A DNA stretch of 36,500 nucleotides from Mycobacterium sp. WUMAC-067 (GTDB taxonomy: Bacteria > Actinomycetota > Actinomycetes > Mycobacteriales > Mycobacteriaceae). The stretch lies in assembly GCF_020217485.1 (NCBI RefSeq), contig NZ_JAEKMI010000045.1, positions 1-36,500 on the forward strand, in the 5' to 3' direction. How positions within the stretch are numbered: the first letter of the stretch is position 1; each line of letters starts with the position of its first letter. The notes under the pieces are model-generated. The model had not been told where the DNA came from, searched no databases, and saw only the letters and a program-made list of their open reading frames with translations. The position numbers and the translations under genes were made by a program. Below are positions 7,923 to 14,845 of this stretch, in pieces.

Positions 7923-8339
7923 TCAGGCAGCCGTACGAGGCCCGACTTGGGCCAGCGGCAGATGCAACACGACTGCGGCCACCGGGACCGCCTCGTGTTC
8001 GTGCCGCGCCAGCAGCGCCGCATTCTCGGGTAGCTGCCGGGAGTTGATTTCGCCCGACGCAATACGCCGCAGGACGTCGTGGGCGTGAGCCAGCTGGTCA
8101 CGCTTGCGATACTGGCCGCCCGGCAGCTTTACGCCCGCCCATACGCCGTACTCCTCGCGGTGTGCGATGGCGTGTTGGGCGCAGCGGCGCTGTTGTGCCA
8201 GTGGGCAGCGGCGCAGGCATTGCAGGCGCGCCTCGGTGGCCGACCGTTCGTATGCGCGCGCCTTCGCCGCGCCGTCACCACCGTCGTCGTCGGGGTAGCC
8301 GAACCAAAGCTCCGGGTTGGCTGCGCACGGGTGTCCCAT
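7923..8339 (-). CDS. whiB5: WhiB-family iron-sulfur regulator, WhiB5-like
   Basis: The ATG at 8339 has AAGGAGA 6-7 nt upstream, giving 138 residues, close to the M. tuberculosis protein as I remember it. Four cysteines, C5, C41, C45 and C53, can hold a [4Fe-4S] cluster, and the GVWAGVKLPGG turn (66-76) is the Wbl hallmark. The spacing C-x3-C-x7-C differs from the common C-x2-C-x5-C. The C-terminal part (NSRQLPENAALLARHEHEAV) has no recognised domain. WhiB5 has been linked to virulence and to control of secretion genes in M. tuberculosis. It diverges from the XRE regulator gene, and half-sites in the shared promoter region overlap its own -10. Confidence 0.9.
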   Translation of the reverse strand: MGHPCAANPELWFGYPDDDGGDGAAKARAYERSATEARLQCLRRCPLAQQRRCAQHAIAHREEYGVWAGVKLPGGQYRKRDQLAHAHDVLRRIASGEINSRQLPENAALLARHEHEAVPVAAVVLHLPLAQVGPRTAA

Positions 8340-8360
8340 GTCGGTCTCCTTGTCGAGCGT

Positions 8361-8426
8361 GAAACGTAGGCAAAAGCGTATACGGCGAGAGGCCGACCGC
8401 GCAAGAGAAACGTCGACGGAAACGTA
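8361..8426. promoter_or_regulatory. Four half-sites between whiB5 and the XRE regulator
   Basis: GAAACGTA at 8361, AAAGCGTA at 8373, GAAACGTC at 8407 and GAAACGTA at 8419 form two pairs. In each pair the half-sites start 12 bp apart, and the pairs are 46 bp apart. The second half-site overlaps the -10 of the whiB5 promoter. Candidate binder: the XRE protein, WhiB5, or both. No binding data are known to me. Confidence 0.45.
8377..8404 (-). promoter_or_regulatory. Probable whiB5 promoter
   Basis: On the minus strand TTGCGC (8404-8399) and TATACG (8382-8377) are separated by 16 bp. Transcription would begin near 8370, giving a leader of about 30 nt that carries the AAGGAGA ribosome site. Confidence 0.5.
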
Positions 8427-8454
8427 TATCTGCATATCCGAGACGGTGGCTGTG

Positions 8455-8460
8455 TACTAT
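8455..8460 (+). promoter_or_regulatory. Probable -10 for the XRE regulator
   Basis: TACTAT is the only -10-like hexamer near the regulator start. A transcript starting 7 nt downstream would begin at an ATG at 8468, which opens an 8-codon frame (one Cys codon) ending at 8494, overlapping the regulator start in another frame. No clear -35 is visible. Confidence 0.35.
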
Positions 8461-8480
8461 CCGGCCTATGGCCGGAGCGT

Positions 8481-9272
8481 GTGGTGAGCCGTGAATCGGC
8501 CGGCGCGGCTATCCGCGCGTTGCGAGAATCGCGGGATTGGTCATTAGCCGACCTCGCCACCGCGACCGGGGTCAGCATCATGGGGCTCAGCTTTCTCGAA
8601 CGCGGCGCCCGTAAACCGCACAAAAGCACAGTTCAGAAGATTGAAAATGGGCTTGGCCTGCCGCCGGGCACCTACTCCCGGCTATTGGTGGCCGCCGATC
8701 CGGATGCCGAATTGGCCCGGCTGATGGCCGCGCCGCCGGCGGCCGCGATGTCCGCACGGCGTTCCGGACCGGTGGTGGTCGACCGCCATAGCGACACCGA
8801 AGTGCTGGAAGGCTATGCCGAAGCCCAGCTCGATGCCCTCAAATCCGTCATCGATCGGCTTCCTGCGACAACATCAAACGAATATGAGACGTATATTCTG
8901 TCTGTGATCGCTCAGTGCGTGAAGGCGGAGATGCTCGCCGCCAGCTCCTGGCGGGTGGCGGTGAGCGCGGGCGCCGATTCGACCGAACGGCTGATGGAGC
9001 ATCTGCAGGCCCTGGAGGCGACGCGCACGGCCCTGCTGAAGCGGATGCCCGCCAGCCTGAGCGCCCGTTTCGACCGGGCCTGCGCACAGTCCTCCTTGCC
9101 GGAGCCGATCATCGCCGCGCTGGTGGGCGTCGACGTGGACGAGATATGGGACATCCGCAATCGCGGTGTCATTTCGCCGGGCGCCCTCCCCCGCGTGCAC
9201 GCCTTCACCGAGGCGGTTGAGACGACGAGCCGAGAACAGGCCAGCCACGACAGCGGCGAGGAGGCACAGTGA
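8481..9272 (+). CDS. XRE-family transcriptional regulator (Rv0023-like)
   Basis: Residues 5-70 form a lambda-repressor-type helix-turn-helix (AIRALRESRDWSLADLATATGVS, ERGARKPHKSTVQKIENGLGLP). Residues 85-263 are an uncharacterised helical region ending in an alpha-rich EIWDIRNRGVISPGALPRV segment. The protein closely matches what I recall of M. tuberculosis Rv0023. Two GTG codons (8481 and 8484) are both possible starts; the second gives VSRESAG, which fits the ortholog. The gene diverges from whiB5 and overlaps the next gene by 4 nt (GTGA), so it probably leads the operon that contains the NlpC/P60 peptidase, and may control it. Confidence 0.88.
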   Translation: MVSRESAGAAIRALRESRDWSLADLATATGVSIMGLSFLERGARKPHKSTVQKIENGLGLPPGTYSRLLVAADPDAELARLMAAPPAAAMSARRSGPVVVDRHSDTEVLEGYAEAQLDALKSVIDRLPATTSNEYETYILSVIAQCVKAEMLAASSWRVAVSAGADSTERLMEHLQALEATRTALLKRMPASLSARFDRACAQSSLPEPIIAALVGVDVDEIWDIRNRGVISPGALPRVHAFTEAVETTSREQASHDSGEEAQ

Positions 9273-10087
9273 GCCATAGCGAAGTCGAGGCGTTGAGCCG
9301 CGCTCATCAACTCTTCGCCGGCGGCACGACGCCCGCAGCGCTGGATGCGGACACCGGGCACTACCGCGGGCTGTTGCGGCGGGCCGCCGGGCTGAACGAC
9401 GGATTTGCCCGTGGCGGCTACCAACTTGCGGTGGACCACAGCCGGCAGCGCCTCACGTCAGCCGCGGGGACCGACGCCGCGGTCACCGACCTGCTCAACG
9501 GCGTCCACCGCGACCGCGCGCAGGCCCGCGACCTGACCCAAAACGTCCTCGACGCGGCCCGCGCCGATGCCACGGTGCCCCCGTCGACCCCGTTGGCGCA
9601 GCGAGAGGCGATGCGCCGCCGCGTGGCGCGACTGCGTACGCAACGGGCCCACGTCGTGTCGGCGAGGTTGCGTGCGCGACAGCACCATGCGGCCCTGCTG
9701 GCGTTGCGGTATCGGCTGCGGCACGGGCGGGGCCTCGGATTGCCGCCGAACGACCGCGCCGCGGTCGCCGTGCGGGCCGCGTTGTCACGGCTGGGCCGTC
9801 CCTACGTCTGGGGCGCGACCGGCCCCGACCAGTTCGACTGTTCCGGGCTCGTTCAGTGGAGCTACGCGCGGGCCGGTATTCACTTGGACCGCACCACATA
9901 TCAGCAGATCAACGACGGCATCCCGGTACCCCGTTCGCAGGTGCGACCGGGTGATCTGGTCTTTCCGCACTCCGGTCACGTCCAGCTCGCCATCGGTAAC
10001 AACCTCGTTGTCGAGGCGCCGTACGCGGGCGCGTCGGTGCGAATAAGCCGACTGGGCAACAACGTTGCGATACGCCGACCGATATGA
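9269..10087 (+). CDS. NlpC/P60 cell-wall peptidase with helical N-terminal domain (Rv0024-like)
   Basis: The 272-residue protein starts at GTG with GGCGAGGAGG upstream. The C-terminal third is an NlpC/P60 domain: GRPYVWGATGPDQFDCSGL puts the nucleophile at C191, VRPGDLVFPHSGHVQLAIG supplies H237, and E249 may fill the third position. Such enzymes cut peptide bonds in peptidoglycan. Residues 1-160 are helical, with VTDLLNGVHRDRAQARDLTQNVL resembling the next two proteins. No Sec signal peptide is visible, so export would need another route, perhaps an ESX system, or the enzyme acts inside. It matches M. tuberculosis Rv0024 from memory. Confidence 0.88.
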   Translation: MSHSEVEALSRAHQLFAGGTTPAALDADTGHYRGLLRRAAGLNDGFARGGYQLAVDHSRQRLTSAAGTDAAVTDLLNGVHRDRAQARDLTQNVLDAARADATVPPSTPLAQREAMRRRVARLRTQRAHVVSARLRARQHHAALLALRYRLRHGRGLGLPPNDRAAVAVRAALSRLGRPYVWGATGPDQFDCSGLVQWSYARAGIHLDRTTYQQINDGIPVPRSQVRPGDLVFPHSGHVQLAIGNNLVVEAPYAGASVRISRLGNNVAIRRPI

Positions 10088-10135
10088 CACGCCAAGTCCG
10101 CCCGGCGATCCGGGCACGACGAGAAGGGTGAGCCG

Positions 10136-10498
10136 ATGCCGGAACAACCCGAGTCCTCGTTAGAGGCCGTTGAGGCGCGGCGATCAACGCTGGCGACTCA
10201 GCACGGCGCCGCGTCCGAAGCCGACCGCGTGCTCACCGACGTGCTGAACACCGCTCACGCGGCGGCGCGCGAGAGTGTCCGGCGACTCGACGCCATCGCC
10301 GAACAGATTGACCATGCCGTCGTGCAGCAAGCGAACCTCGCCGTGGATACGCCCATGGGGGCGCGCGAGTTTCACAAGTTTCTGCTGGACAAGCAACGCG
10401 AGATCGCCGCGGTAGTGGCCGGGGCGCGCGAGCTCGTTCAGGCGAAAAGGGCTGTGTTGGAGAACCTTCGGGCGCAGTACACCGTCGGCAGCAGTTAA
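10136..10498 (+). CDS. Small helical protein, DUF4226-like (Rv0025-like)
   Basis: A 120-residue all-helical protein without signal peptide; length equals my memory of Rv0025. The ATG has AGAAGGGTGAG upstream. Residues 69-94 carry the AVDTPMGAREFHKFLLDK core that is also found in the next protein, and a looser version seems to be present in the N-terminal domain of the peptidase gene upstream. I believe this is the DUF4226 family, but could not check. It starts 48 bp after the peptidase gene and is followed after 19 bp by the next gene, so these belong to one unit. Function unknown; a partner or scaffold for the peptidase is possible. Confidence 0.82.
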   Translation: MPEQPESSLEAVEARRSTLATQHGAASEADRVLTDVLNTAHAAARESVRRLDAIAEQIDHAVVQQANLAVDTPMGAREFHKFLLDKQREIAAVVAGARELVQAKRAVLENLRAQYTVGSS

Positions 10499-10517
10499 CC
10501 GGAACTAGTCCACAACC

Positions 10518-12095
10518 ATGCAGCTCAGTGAATTGTCGGCAGGAACGCCCCTGAGTACTGTCGCCGGGCATGGAGGGGTCGCGTCATTTCCCGCAGCGGG
10601 GGCCGCTGCAGCGCCGCCTGGGGATCTGATGTCGGCCTACGACGATCTCCTGGCAGCGGTCAAACACGTTCGAGACCGCACCGGCGATCCAAACGCGTGG
10701 CAGACGGGATTGGCGCCCACCGAAGTCTCCGCGGTGATCACGCCGACCACGGGCACCGAGCAACTCGAGGCGATCGTGCGCAAGATCCGCCGACAGCATG
10801 CGGACGTGTTCGGTGCCGCACCGGCGAGCAGCCCGCCCACGGGGCGAGTATTCGAAGGAACCGCGACAGCACCGGACCGGGAATCGGGTGCGGCCGCAGA
10901 CGCCATCGCCAGCGCCGAAGCCGCTCTGGCACAGCAGAACTCGGCGAGTTCGCAACTGGACATGCAGGTCGTTTCGGCCATCCTCAACGCGCACCTGAAT
11001 GCGGTCGACGGCAGGGAAGCGCTCACCAAGCTGCAACAAGAAACCGAAGCCGCGGTACGGATGAGATCAGACCTGGACACTCCCGCGGGAGCGCGCGATT
11101 TCCAACGCTTCCTCATCGGCAAGCTCCGAGACATTCGCGCGGTGGTCCTGAACGCCAGCCTGGACGACACGTCGAAATCGGCGCTGATGGCCGCATGGAC
11201 GTCGCTGTACGACGCGTCCAAGAACGAACCCAATCGGCCGGGCGAACACCCACCCACGGCGTCCGTTGGTGATGTGCCCGCGGTCGGTACGACCGATGCG
11301 TCGAGCGATACCGGCCCCGAATGGGATCCGCTGCTGGATTCGCTGCTGGCCGATGACGACGAACTGTTGCCCGGAGACGTTCCGGGGCCGGACGCGGCGG
11401 CGGGCGCCCCGTTCGCGCCCGCAACGGAAACGCCGATGGCGCCCCCGATGCCGAACTTCGGCGGCGGGCCACTCCCGGGTCTGGGCACCATGCCCGCTTC
11501 CATGGCGGGATGGGAAGGGCCGGGCGGCCTTCCGTTTTCGGGGCTGCAGGGCGACGACGCAAGCGATCCGGCGCTGCAGGATTTGGCCGACGAAGAACTA
11601 CCGGATGCCCAAGAGGAAGACCCGAGCGCGCTCGACGCCTCGGACAACCCCGACGAGAACAACGGCCCGCAGGACGCGTCATCCGACGAGCCAGCGGCCG
11701 GCCCGACGCCGGTGACCCTGCCCGACGGCGAAACCGTGACCGCCGCCAGCCCGCAGTTGGCGGCGGCGATCCAGGCCGCCGTCGGCGGAACGCCGATCGC
11801 GGAAGCGTTCCAACAACAGGGAATGACCATTCCCCCACCGGGAACGGCGGTCGCCAACCCCATCGATGCGCCACACGTGAGTCCGGGCGACATCGGGATG
11901 TTCACGGACCGTCACGCCCTTGCCCTCGGCCCTGACAAGGCGCTTCTTGATGGCCAAATTCAGCACATCGCCACCGTGAGCGGACCGAGCTTTCTAGGCT
12001 GGGAGCATCCGCCGGCGTCGGCCGCGTCCGCGACCACGCCGACTAAGCCTGAACCACCGACACCTACCCGGCCGGCAACCTCGTCGACCACCTGA
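10518..12095 (+). CDS. DUF4226-like protein with degenerate NlpC/P60-like C-terminus (Rv0026-like)
   Basis: 525 residues. Residues 38-100 are helical. Residues 125-235 hold the shared helical domain, with LDTPAGARDFQRFLIGK at 186-202. Residues 265-400 are acidic, proline- and glycine-rich and probably disordered. Residues 400-505 contain VSPGDIGMFTDRHALALG, which lines up with the PGD and histidine part of the peptidase upstream (H466 against H237), but the position of the catalytic cysteine appears to hold A410. It may be a peptidase-like fold without activity. The tail is proline/threonine-rich. The start at 10518 has only a weak GGAACT; the ATG at 10629 is another option. No signal peptide is seen. 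Confidence 0.8.
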   Translation: MQLSELSAGTPLSTVAGHGGVASFPAAGAAAAPPGDLMSAYDDLLAAVKHVRDRTGDPNAWQTGLAPTEVSAVITPTTGTEQLEAIVRKIRRQHADVFGAAPASSPPTGRVFEGTATAPDRESGAAADAIASAEAALAQQNSASSQLDMQVVSAILNAHLNAVDGREALTKLQQETEAAVRMRSDLDTPAGARDFQRFLIGKLRDIRAVVLNASLDDTSKSALMAAWTSLYDASKNEPNRPGEHPPTASVGDVPAVGTTDASSDTGPEWDPLLDSLLADDDELLPGDVPGPDAAAGAPFAPATETPMAPPMPNFGGGPLPGLGTMPASMAGWEGPGGLPFSGLQGDDASDPALQDLADEELPDAQEEDPSALDASDNPDENNGPQDASSDEPAAGPTPVTLPDGETVTAASPQLAAAIQAAVGGTPIAEAFQQQGMTIPPPGTAVANPIDAPHVSPGDIGMFTDRHALALGPDKALLDGQIQHIATVSGPSFLGWEHPPASAASATTPTKPEPPTPTRPATSSTT

Positions 12096-12145
12096 GAAAA
12101 ATGAACTCGCCGGCACGTACGGCGGTCGTCAACAGGAGACAGCGG

Positions 12146-12463
12146 ATGGCAGATTCGATACATGTGGTGCCCGCGCACTTACGTCAGGCCGCCGCGCATC
12201 ATCAGGACACCTCGGAGTACTTGCGCACCGTTCCGTCGTCGCACGCCGCGATCCAGGAGAGCCTTGATTCGCTCGGGCCGATCTTTAGCGAGTTGCGCGA
12301 CGCCGGCCGCGAGCTGCTCGAGCTGCGACGCCAGTGTTATGAGCAGCAGGCTGCTGACCACGCCGATTTGGCCGACCAATTGACCGTATCGGCGACGATG
12401 TGGGAACAGCACGAGCAGGAGGCTGCACGCAAGTTCGGCGACGTCGTCGACCGCGGTCGATGA
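12146..12463 (+). CDS. EspC/WXG100-like small protein (Rv0027-like)
   Basis: The ATG at 12146 with AACAGGAGA upstream gives 105 residues, the length I recall for Rv0027. The earlier ATG at 12101 lacks a ribosome site. The pattern IHVVPAHLRQAAAHH at the start, a central helix-turn-helix hairpin around SLDSLGPIFSELRDAG, and W86 late in the chain fit EspC-type (DUF2580) proteins, which are exported by or act with ESX systems. A canonical W-x-G turn is absent. Its stop overlaps the next start (ATGA at 12460). If it is secreted, it could be a helper for the larger island proteins. Confidence 0.78.
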   Translation: MADSIHVVPAHLRQAAAHHQDTSEYLRTVPSSHAAIQESLDSLGPIFSELRDAGRELLELRRQCYEQQAADHADLADQLTVSATMWEQHEQEAARKFGDVVDRGR

Positions 12464-12771
12464 CCGACGCGAATCCCGCTTTCGACACCGTTCACCCGAG
12501 TGGGCACATCCTCGTCCGCTCTTGCCGCGGCGGCTATATGCACAGTGTCGCGCTGAGCGAAGAGGCGATGGAAACTGACGCCGAGACCCTGGCGCAGGGC
12601 ATCGTGCTCACCGCCGATGTGTCGTGCCTCAAGGCGTTGCTGGAGATTCGCGACGAGATCGTCGCGGCAGGACACACCCCGTCCGCCGAGGTTCCTACCC
12701 CGCGAGACCTCGATGCGGCCATTGAGAAGTTGCTGGCGCACAAACTGCGCCGCCGCGATGGCGGACGCTAG
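12460..12771 (+). CDS. Small conserved mycobacterial protein (Rv0028-like)
   Basis: 103 residues. The start at 12460 overlaps the stop of the previous gene by 4 nt, which decides against the upstream ATG at 12400. It begins FDTVHPSGHILVRSCRGGY and has two later helices (LKALLEIRDEIVAAG and DLDAAIEKLLAHKLRRR). There are two cysteines, C22 and C56. It resembles Rv0028 of M. tuberculosis, part of a mycobacterial family of unknown function. A short strand-helix protein of this kind beside an EspC-like gene could be its cytosolic partner, but nothing in the sequence proves it. Confidence 0.78.
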   Translation: MTDANPAFDTVHPSGHILVRSCRGGYMHSVALSEEAMETDAETLAQGIVLTADVSCLKALLEIRDEIVAAGHTPSAEVPTPRDLDAAIEKLLAHKLRRRDGGR

Positions 12772-12804
12772 GCGTTCTGCGCGGATCTCAGCTGCGCTGC
12801 CGGT

Positions 12805-12948
12805 CTAGCGCAGCCATGGCTTCGCTGCGCTGGGATCGGGAGCGATGCCCGTGGGCGGCTCTACGGGATTGGGGCCGAACAACTCTCGCGCGCGGGCGAG
12901 CAACGCGCGCACCTCGTCGAGTTGCTGCTGCAGTGCAGATTCAGCCAT
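12805..12948 (-). CDS. Possible 47-residue protein, opposite strand
   Basis: On the minus strand an ATG at 12948 with GTGGGGAC just upstream opens 47 codons and ends at TAG 12805. The protein has a coiled-coil-like start (LQQQLDEVRALLARARELFG) followed by a proline-rich tail ending KPWLR. Third positions are mostly G or C after the first few codons. It fills most of the gap between two island genes on the other strand. I do not recognise it. A chance frame cannot be excluded. Confidence 0.45.
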   Translation of the reverse strand: MAESALQQQLDEVRALLARARELFGPNPVEPPTGIAPDPSAAKPWLR

Positions 12949-13018
12949 GTCCCCACGCTACCCAGGCCGTTGCGGGCGCACAATTCACTGACCGCACAAG
13001 TCGCCCGGCCACTGCCGG

Positions 13019-13024
13019 TACGCT
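13019..13024 (+). promoter_or_regulatory. Probable -10 for the Rv0029-like gene
   Basis: TACGCT is followed after 6 nt by the GTG at 13031, with no Shine-Dalgarno sequence between. This would allow a leaderless transcript and would separate this gene from the operon upstream. No convincing -35 is visible. Confidence 0.3.
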
Positions 13025-13030
13025 TAGCTA

Positions 13031-14785
13031 GTGGCGATCTTCGGTCGGATGACGGCGCGTCAGCGCCTCCGGAGAGCTACCCGGGAATCCCTGGCGATTC
13101 CGGCCTTCAGCTCTCCCATCGACTGCACCCCCTGGGTGACAGGCGGGCTGTGGCCTGCCGAATTGTCGACGGTCACGGCCGAAACCGCCACTCTCGCAGA
13201 GTATCTCAGGGCCGACCTGCAGCGAATTGCCAACGGCGCCAACGACCAACTCAAGATGCTCAAGCGGGCGGGAATGACCGACCCGGCCCGGCAGGCAGCC
13301 GAGGCGCGGGTCATCGAGGAAGCCCGCGGCCGTGCCGTGCGCCGAGTCGAATCGACGATTCGCTACCTGCATACGGTGCAGAGCGGCGCGCAGGCCCCCG
13401 CTGCGCCTCCGCCGGGCCTGGAACGTGCCGCTGCGGACCTGGAAAAGACGCAGGTGCTACCGGCGGTCCGCGAGATCGACGACGCCGCGGAGCCGCCCCA
13501 GCCGACGCCGAGATGGCGTCGCCGCCCCGCGGTCGAACCGGCCGCTGGCCCGGACGAACCACAGGCGAGCGAGCCAGAGCCCACCGCCGATGACGAGGCG
13601 ATCGGGACCGCCGACGCGTCGCATCTCGAGGAGACACAGGTCATTCCGGTGGTCAGGGACGCGGAGCCGGTGGTCGAGACGCCGGCCGAGCGGGCTCCGG
13701 AGCCGCCGGTCGAGGAAACTCCCGAGGCGCCGGTCGAGGAAGTTCCCCAGGCGCCGGTCGAGGAAGCTCTCGAGCCGCCGGTCGAAGAATCCACCGCAAG
13801 CGGCCGCCACCATGCGGTTGTGGATGAGTCGGTCGTTGGGGACGAGCCGGCGGCACCCGGCCAGGAAGCCACCGCCGATCCGGAGGAGCCGGCCGGGGTT
13901 GCCGATGCGCCGCCTCTCGAGGAGACGCAGGTCATTCCGGTGGTCACGGACGCGGAGCCGGTGGTCGAGGCGCCGGCCGACAGCGCACCAGAGCCCGTTG
14001 AGGAGCCCCTCGAACCCGCGGCGGGCGGACGCCACCACGCCCCGGCGGACGAGCCCGCGCGGGTTGGCGGCGACGAGCCGGCGGCTAGTGCGCCGGAAGC
14101 TCCCGTGGAAGCCGCCGAGGCCGTGCAGGTGCCCGTCGAAAAGCCGGTGGCCCCAACGGGATTCGACAAAGACCGGCTGAACCGGCTCCTCGAGTTCGTG
14201 GTACGGCAAGAGCCACGGCTGAACTGGGCGATCGGGGATCGCGCCGACGGGACGACGGTATTGGTCACCGACCTCGCCCACGGCTGGATCCCGTCGGGCA
14301 TCAGCCTTCCCGCAGGCGTGCGGTTGTTGGAACCCGAGCGACGCAGCGGCAGGGTCGCCGCACTGATCGGGGAAACGACCGGCGTGGTCACCTACACCCC
14401 CGGTGATTCGCTGCGCCGCTCGGTCGACTTCGCCGCGACCCGATCTTCTGTCGAGCCGCGCCAGCTGCCGGCCATCGATGACCTGGCGGCGGCGCTCAGC
14501 CATGTCACCCGGGGGCGCGCCGAGCTGCCCAAGATCGTCACGCGGTTGGCCGACGCGGCGGCCGCGGGCACGTTCGTCGTCGACCAGGAGGTCGACGTGC
14601 TGCGGGTGCATCTCGACACAGCGCGTTACCAGCTTTTGGTTCAGTATCCGAACGTCAATCCGGGACTGCTGCTCAAGTGCATGTTGATGGCGGCCACCGA
14701 AGCCATTGCCAGCGGCGACACGGTGTCGGCGAACTACCACCTCGCCTGGTATCACAAGCTCGCCGCGTCGACGCCCGGCAGTTGA
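13031..14785 (+). CDS. Mycobacterial protein with acidic repeat region and C-terminal DUF5631/5632-like domains (Rv0029-like)
   Basis: 584 residues. Residues 20-117 form a folded, helical N-terminus (IDCTPWVTGGLWPAEL, then a long helix to 117). Residues 130-375 are acidic, proline-rich and probably disordered. They hold three L-E-x-T-Q-V-[IL]-P motifs with T140, T202 and T299, four 8-residue x-x-P-V-E-E-x-x units (224-254) and two GRHHA boxes. Residues 378-584 are folded (LNRLLEFVVRQEPRLNWAIGDR, GWIPSGISLPAGVRLL, then helices ending YHLAWYHKLAAS) and resemble domains I recall from M. tuberculosis Rv3899c (DUF5632/DUF5631). The start at GTG 13031 follows a -10-like element; ATG 13049 is an alternative. 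Function unknown. Confidence 0.78.
   Translation: MAIFGRMTARQRLRRATRESLAIPAFSSPIDCTPWVTGGLWPAELSTVTAETATLAEYLRADLQRIANGANDQLKMLKRAGMTDPARQAAEARVIEEARGRAVRRVESTIRYLHTVQSGAQAPAAPPPGLERAAADLEKTQVLPAVREIDDAAEPPQPTPRWRRRPAVEPAAGPDEPQASEPEPTADDEAIGTADASHLEETQVIPVVRDAEPVVETPAERAPEPPVEETPEAPVEEVPQAPVEEALEPPVEESTASGRHHAVVDESVVGDEPAAPGQEATADPEEPAGVADAPPLEETQVIPVVTDAEPVVEAPADSAPEPVEEPLEPAAGGRHHAPADEPARVGGDEPAASAPEAPVEAAEAVQVPVEKPVAPTGFDKDRLNRLLEFVVRQEPRLNWAIGDRADGTTVLVTDLAHGWIPSGISLPAGVRLLEPERRSGRVAALIGETTGVVTYTPGDSLRRSVDFAATRSSVEPRQLPAIDDLAAALSHVTRGRAELPKIVTRLADAAAAGTFVVDQEVDVLRVHLDTARYQLLVQYPNVNPGLLLKCMLMAATEAIASGDTVSANYHLAWYHKLAASTPGS
13625..13978 (+). repeat. Direct repeat pair of about 63 bp inside the Rv0029-like gene
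   Basis: Copies at 13625-13687 and 13916-13978 differ at only a few positions and both encode LEETQVIPVV followed by a D-A-E-P-V-V-E stretch. They lie 291 bp apart in frame. Between them, 13700-13795 holds four 24-bp units. A more diverged copy of the motif lies near 13437-13470. Confidence 0.85.
13700..13795 (+). repeat. Four tandem 24-bp units
   Basis: The units encode EPPVEETP, EAPVEEVP, QAPVEEAL and EPPVEES-, in frame. The DNA core CGCCGGTCGAGGAA recurs almost unchanged, so the copy number may vary among strains. Confidence 0.8.
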
Positions 14786-14808
14786 GCCGAGAACCCGCCG
14801 CGTATGAA

Positions 14809-14838
14809 TTGACGCTGGTCGGAGGGGTCGACGATACT
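14809..14838 (+). promoter_or_regulatory. Probable promoter of the Rv0030-like gene
   Basis: TTGACG (14809-14814) and GATACT (14833-14838) are 18 bp apart. The GTG start lies 7 nt after the -10, so the mRNA is probably leaderless. The nearby GGAGGGG at 14821 is too far (about 20 nt) to serve as a normal ribosome site. Confidence 0.6.
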
Positions 14839-14845
14839 GTCCCTC

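Noticed and set aside
10637..11905. 422-residue open frame on the minus strand
   Set aside because: It is a serine/glycine-rich shadow of the GC-rich Rv0026-like gene, with no ribosome site and no domain.
13363..14755. Long minus-strand frames of 342 and 432 residues
   Set aside because: Low-complexity mirror of the repeat region of the Rv0029-like gene.
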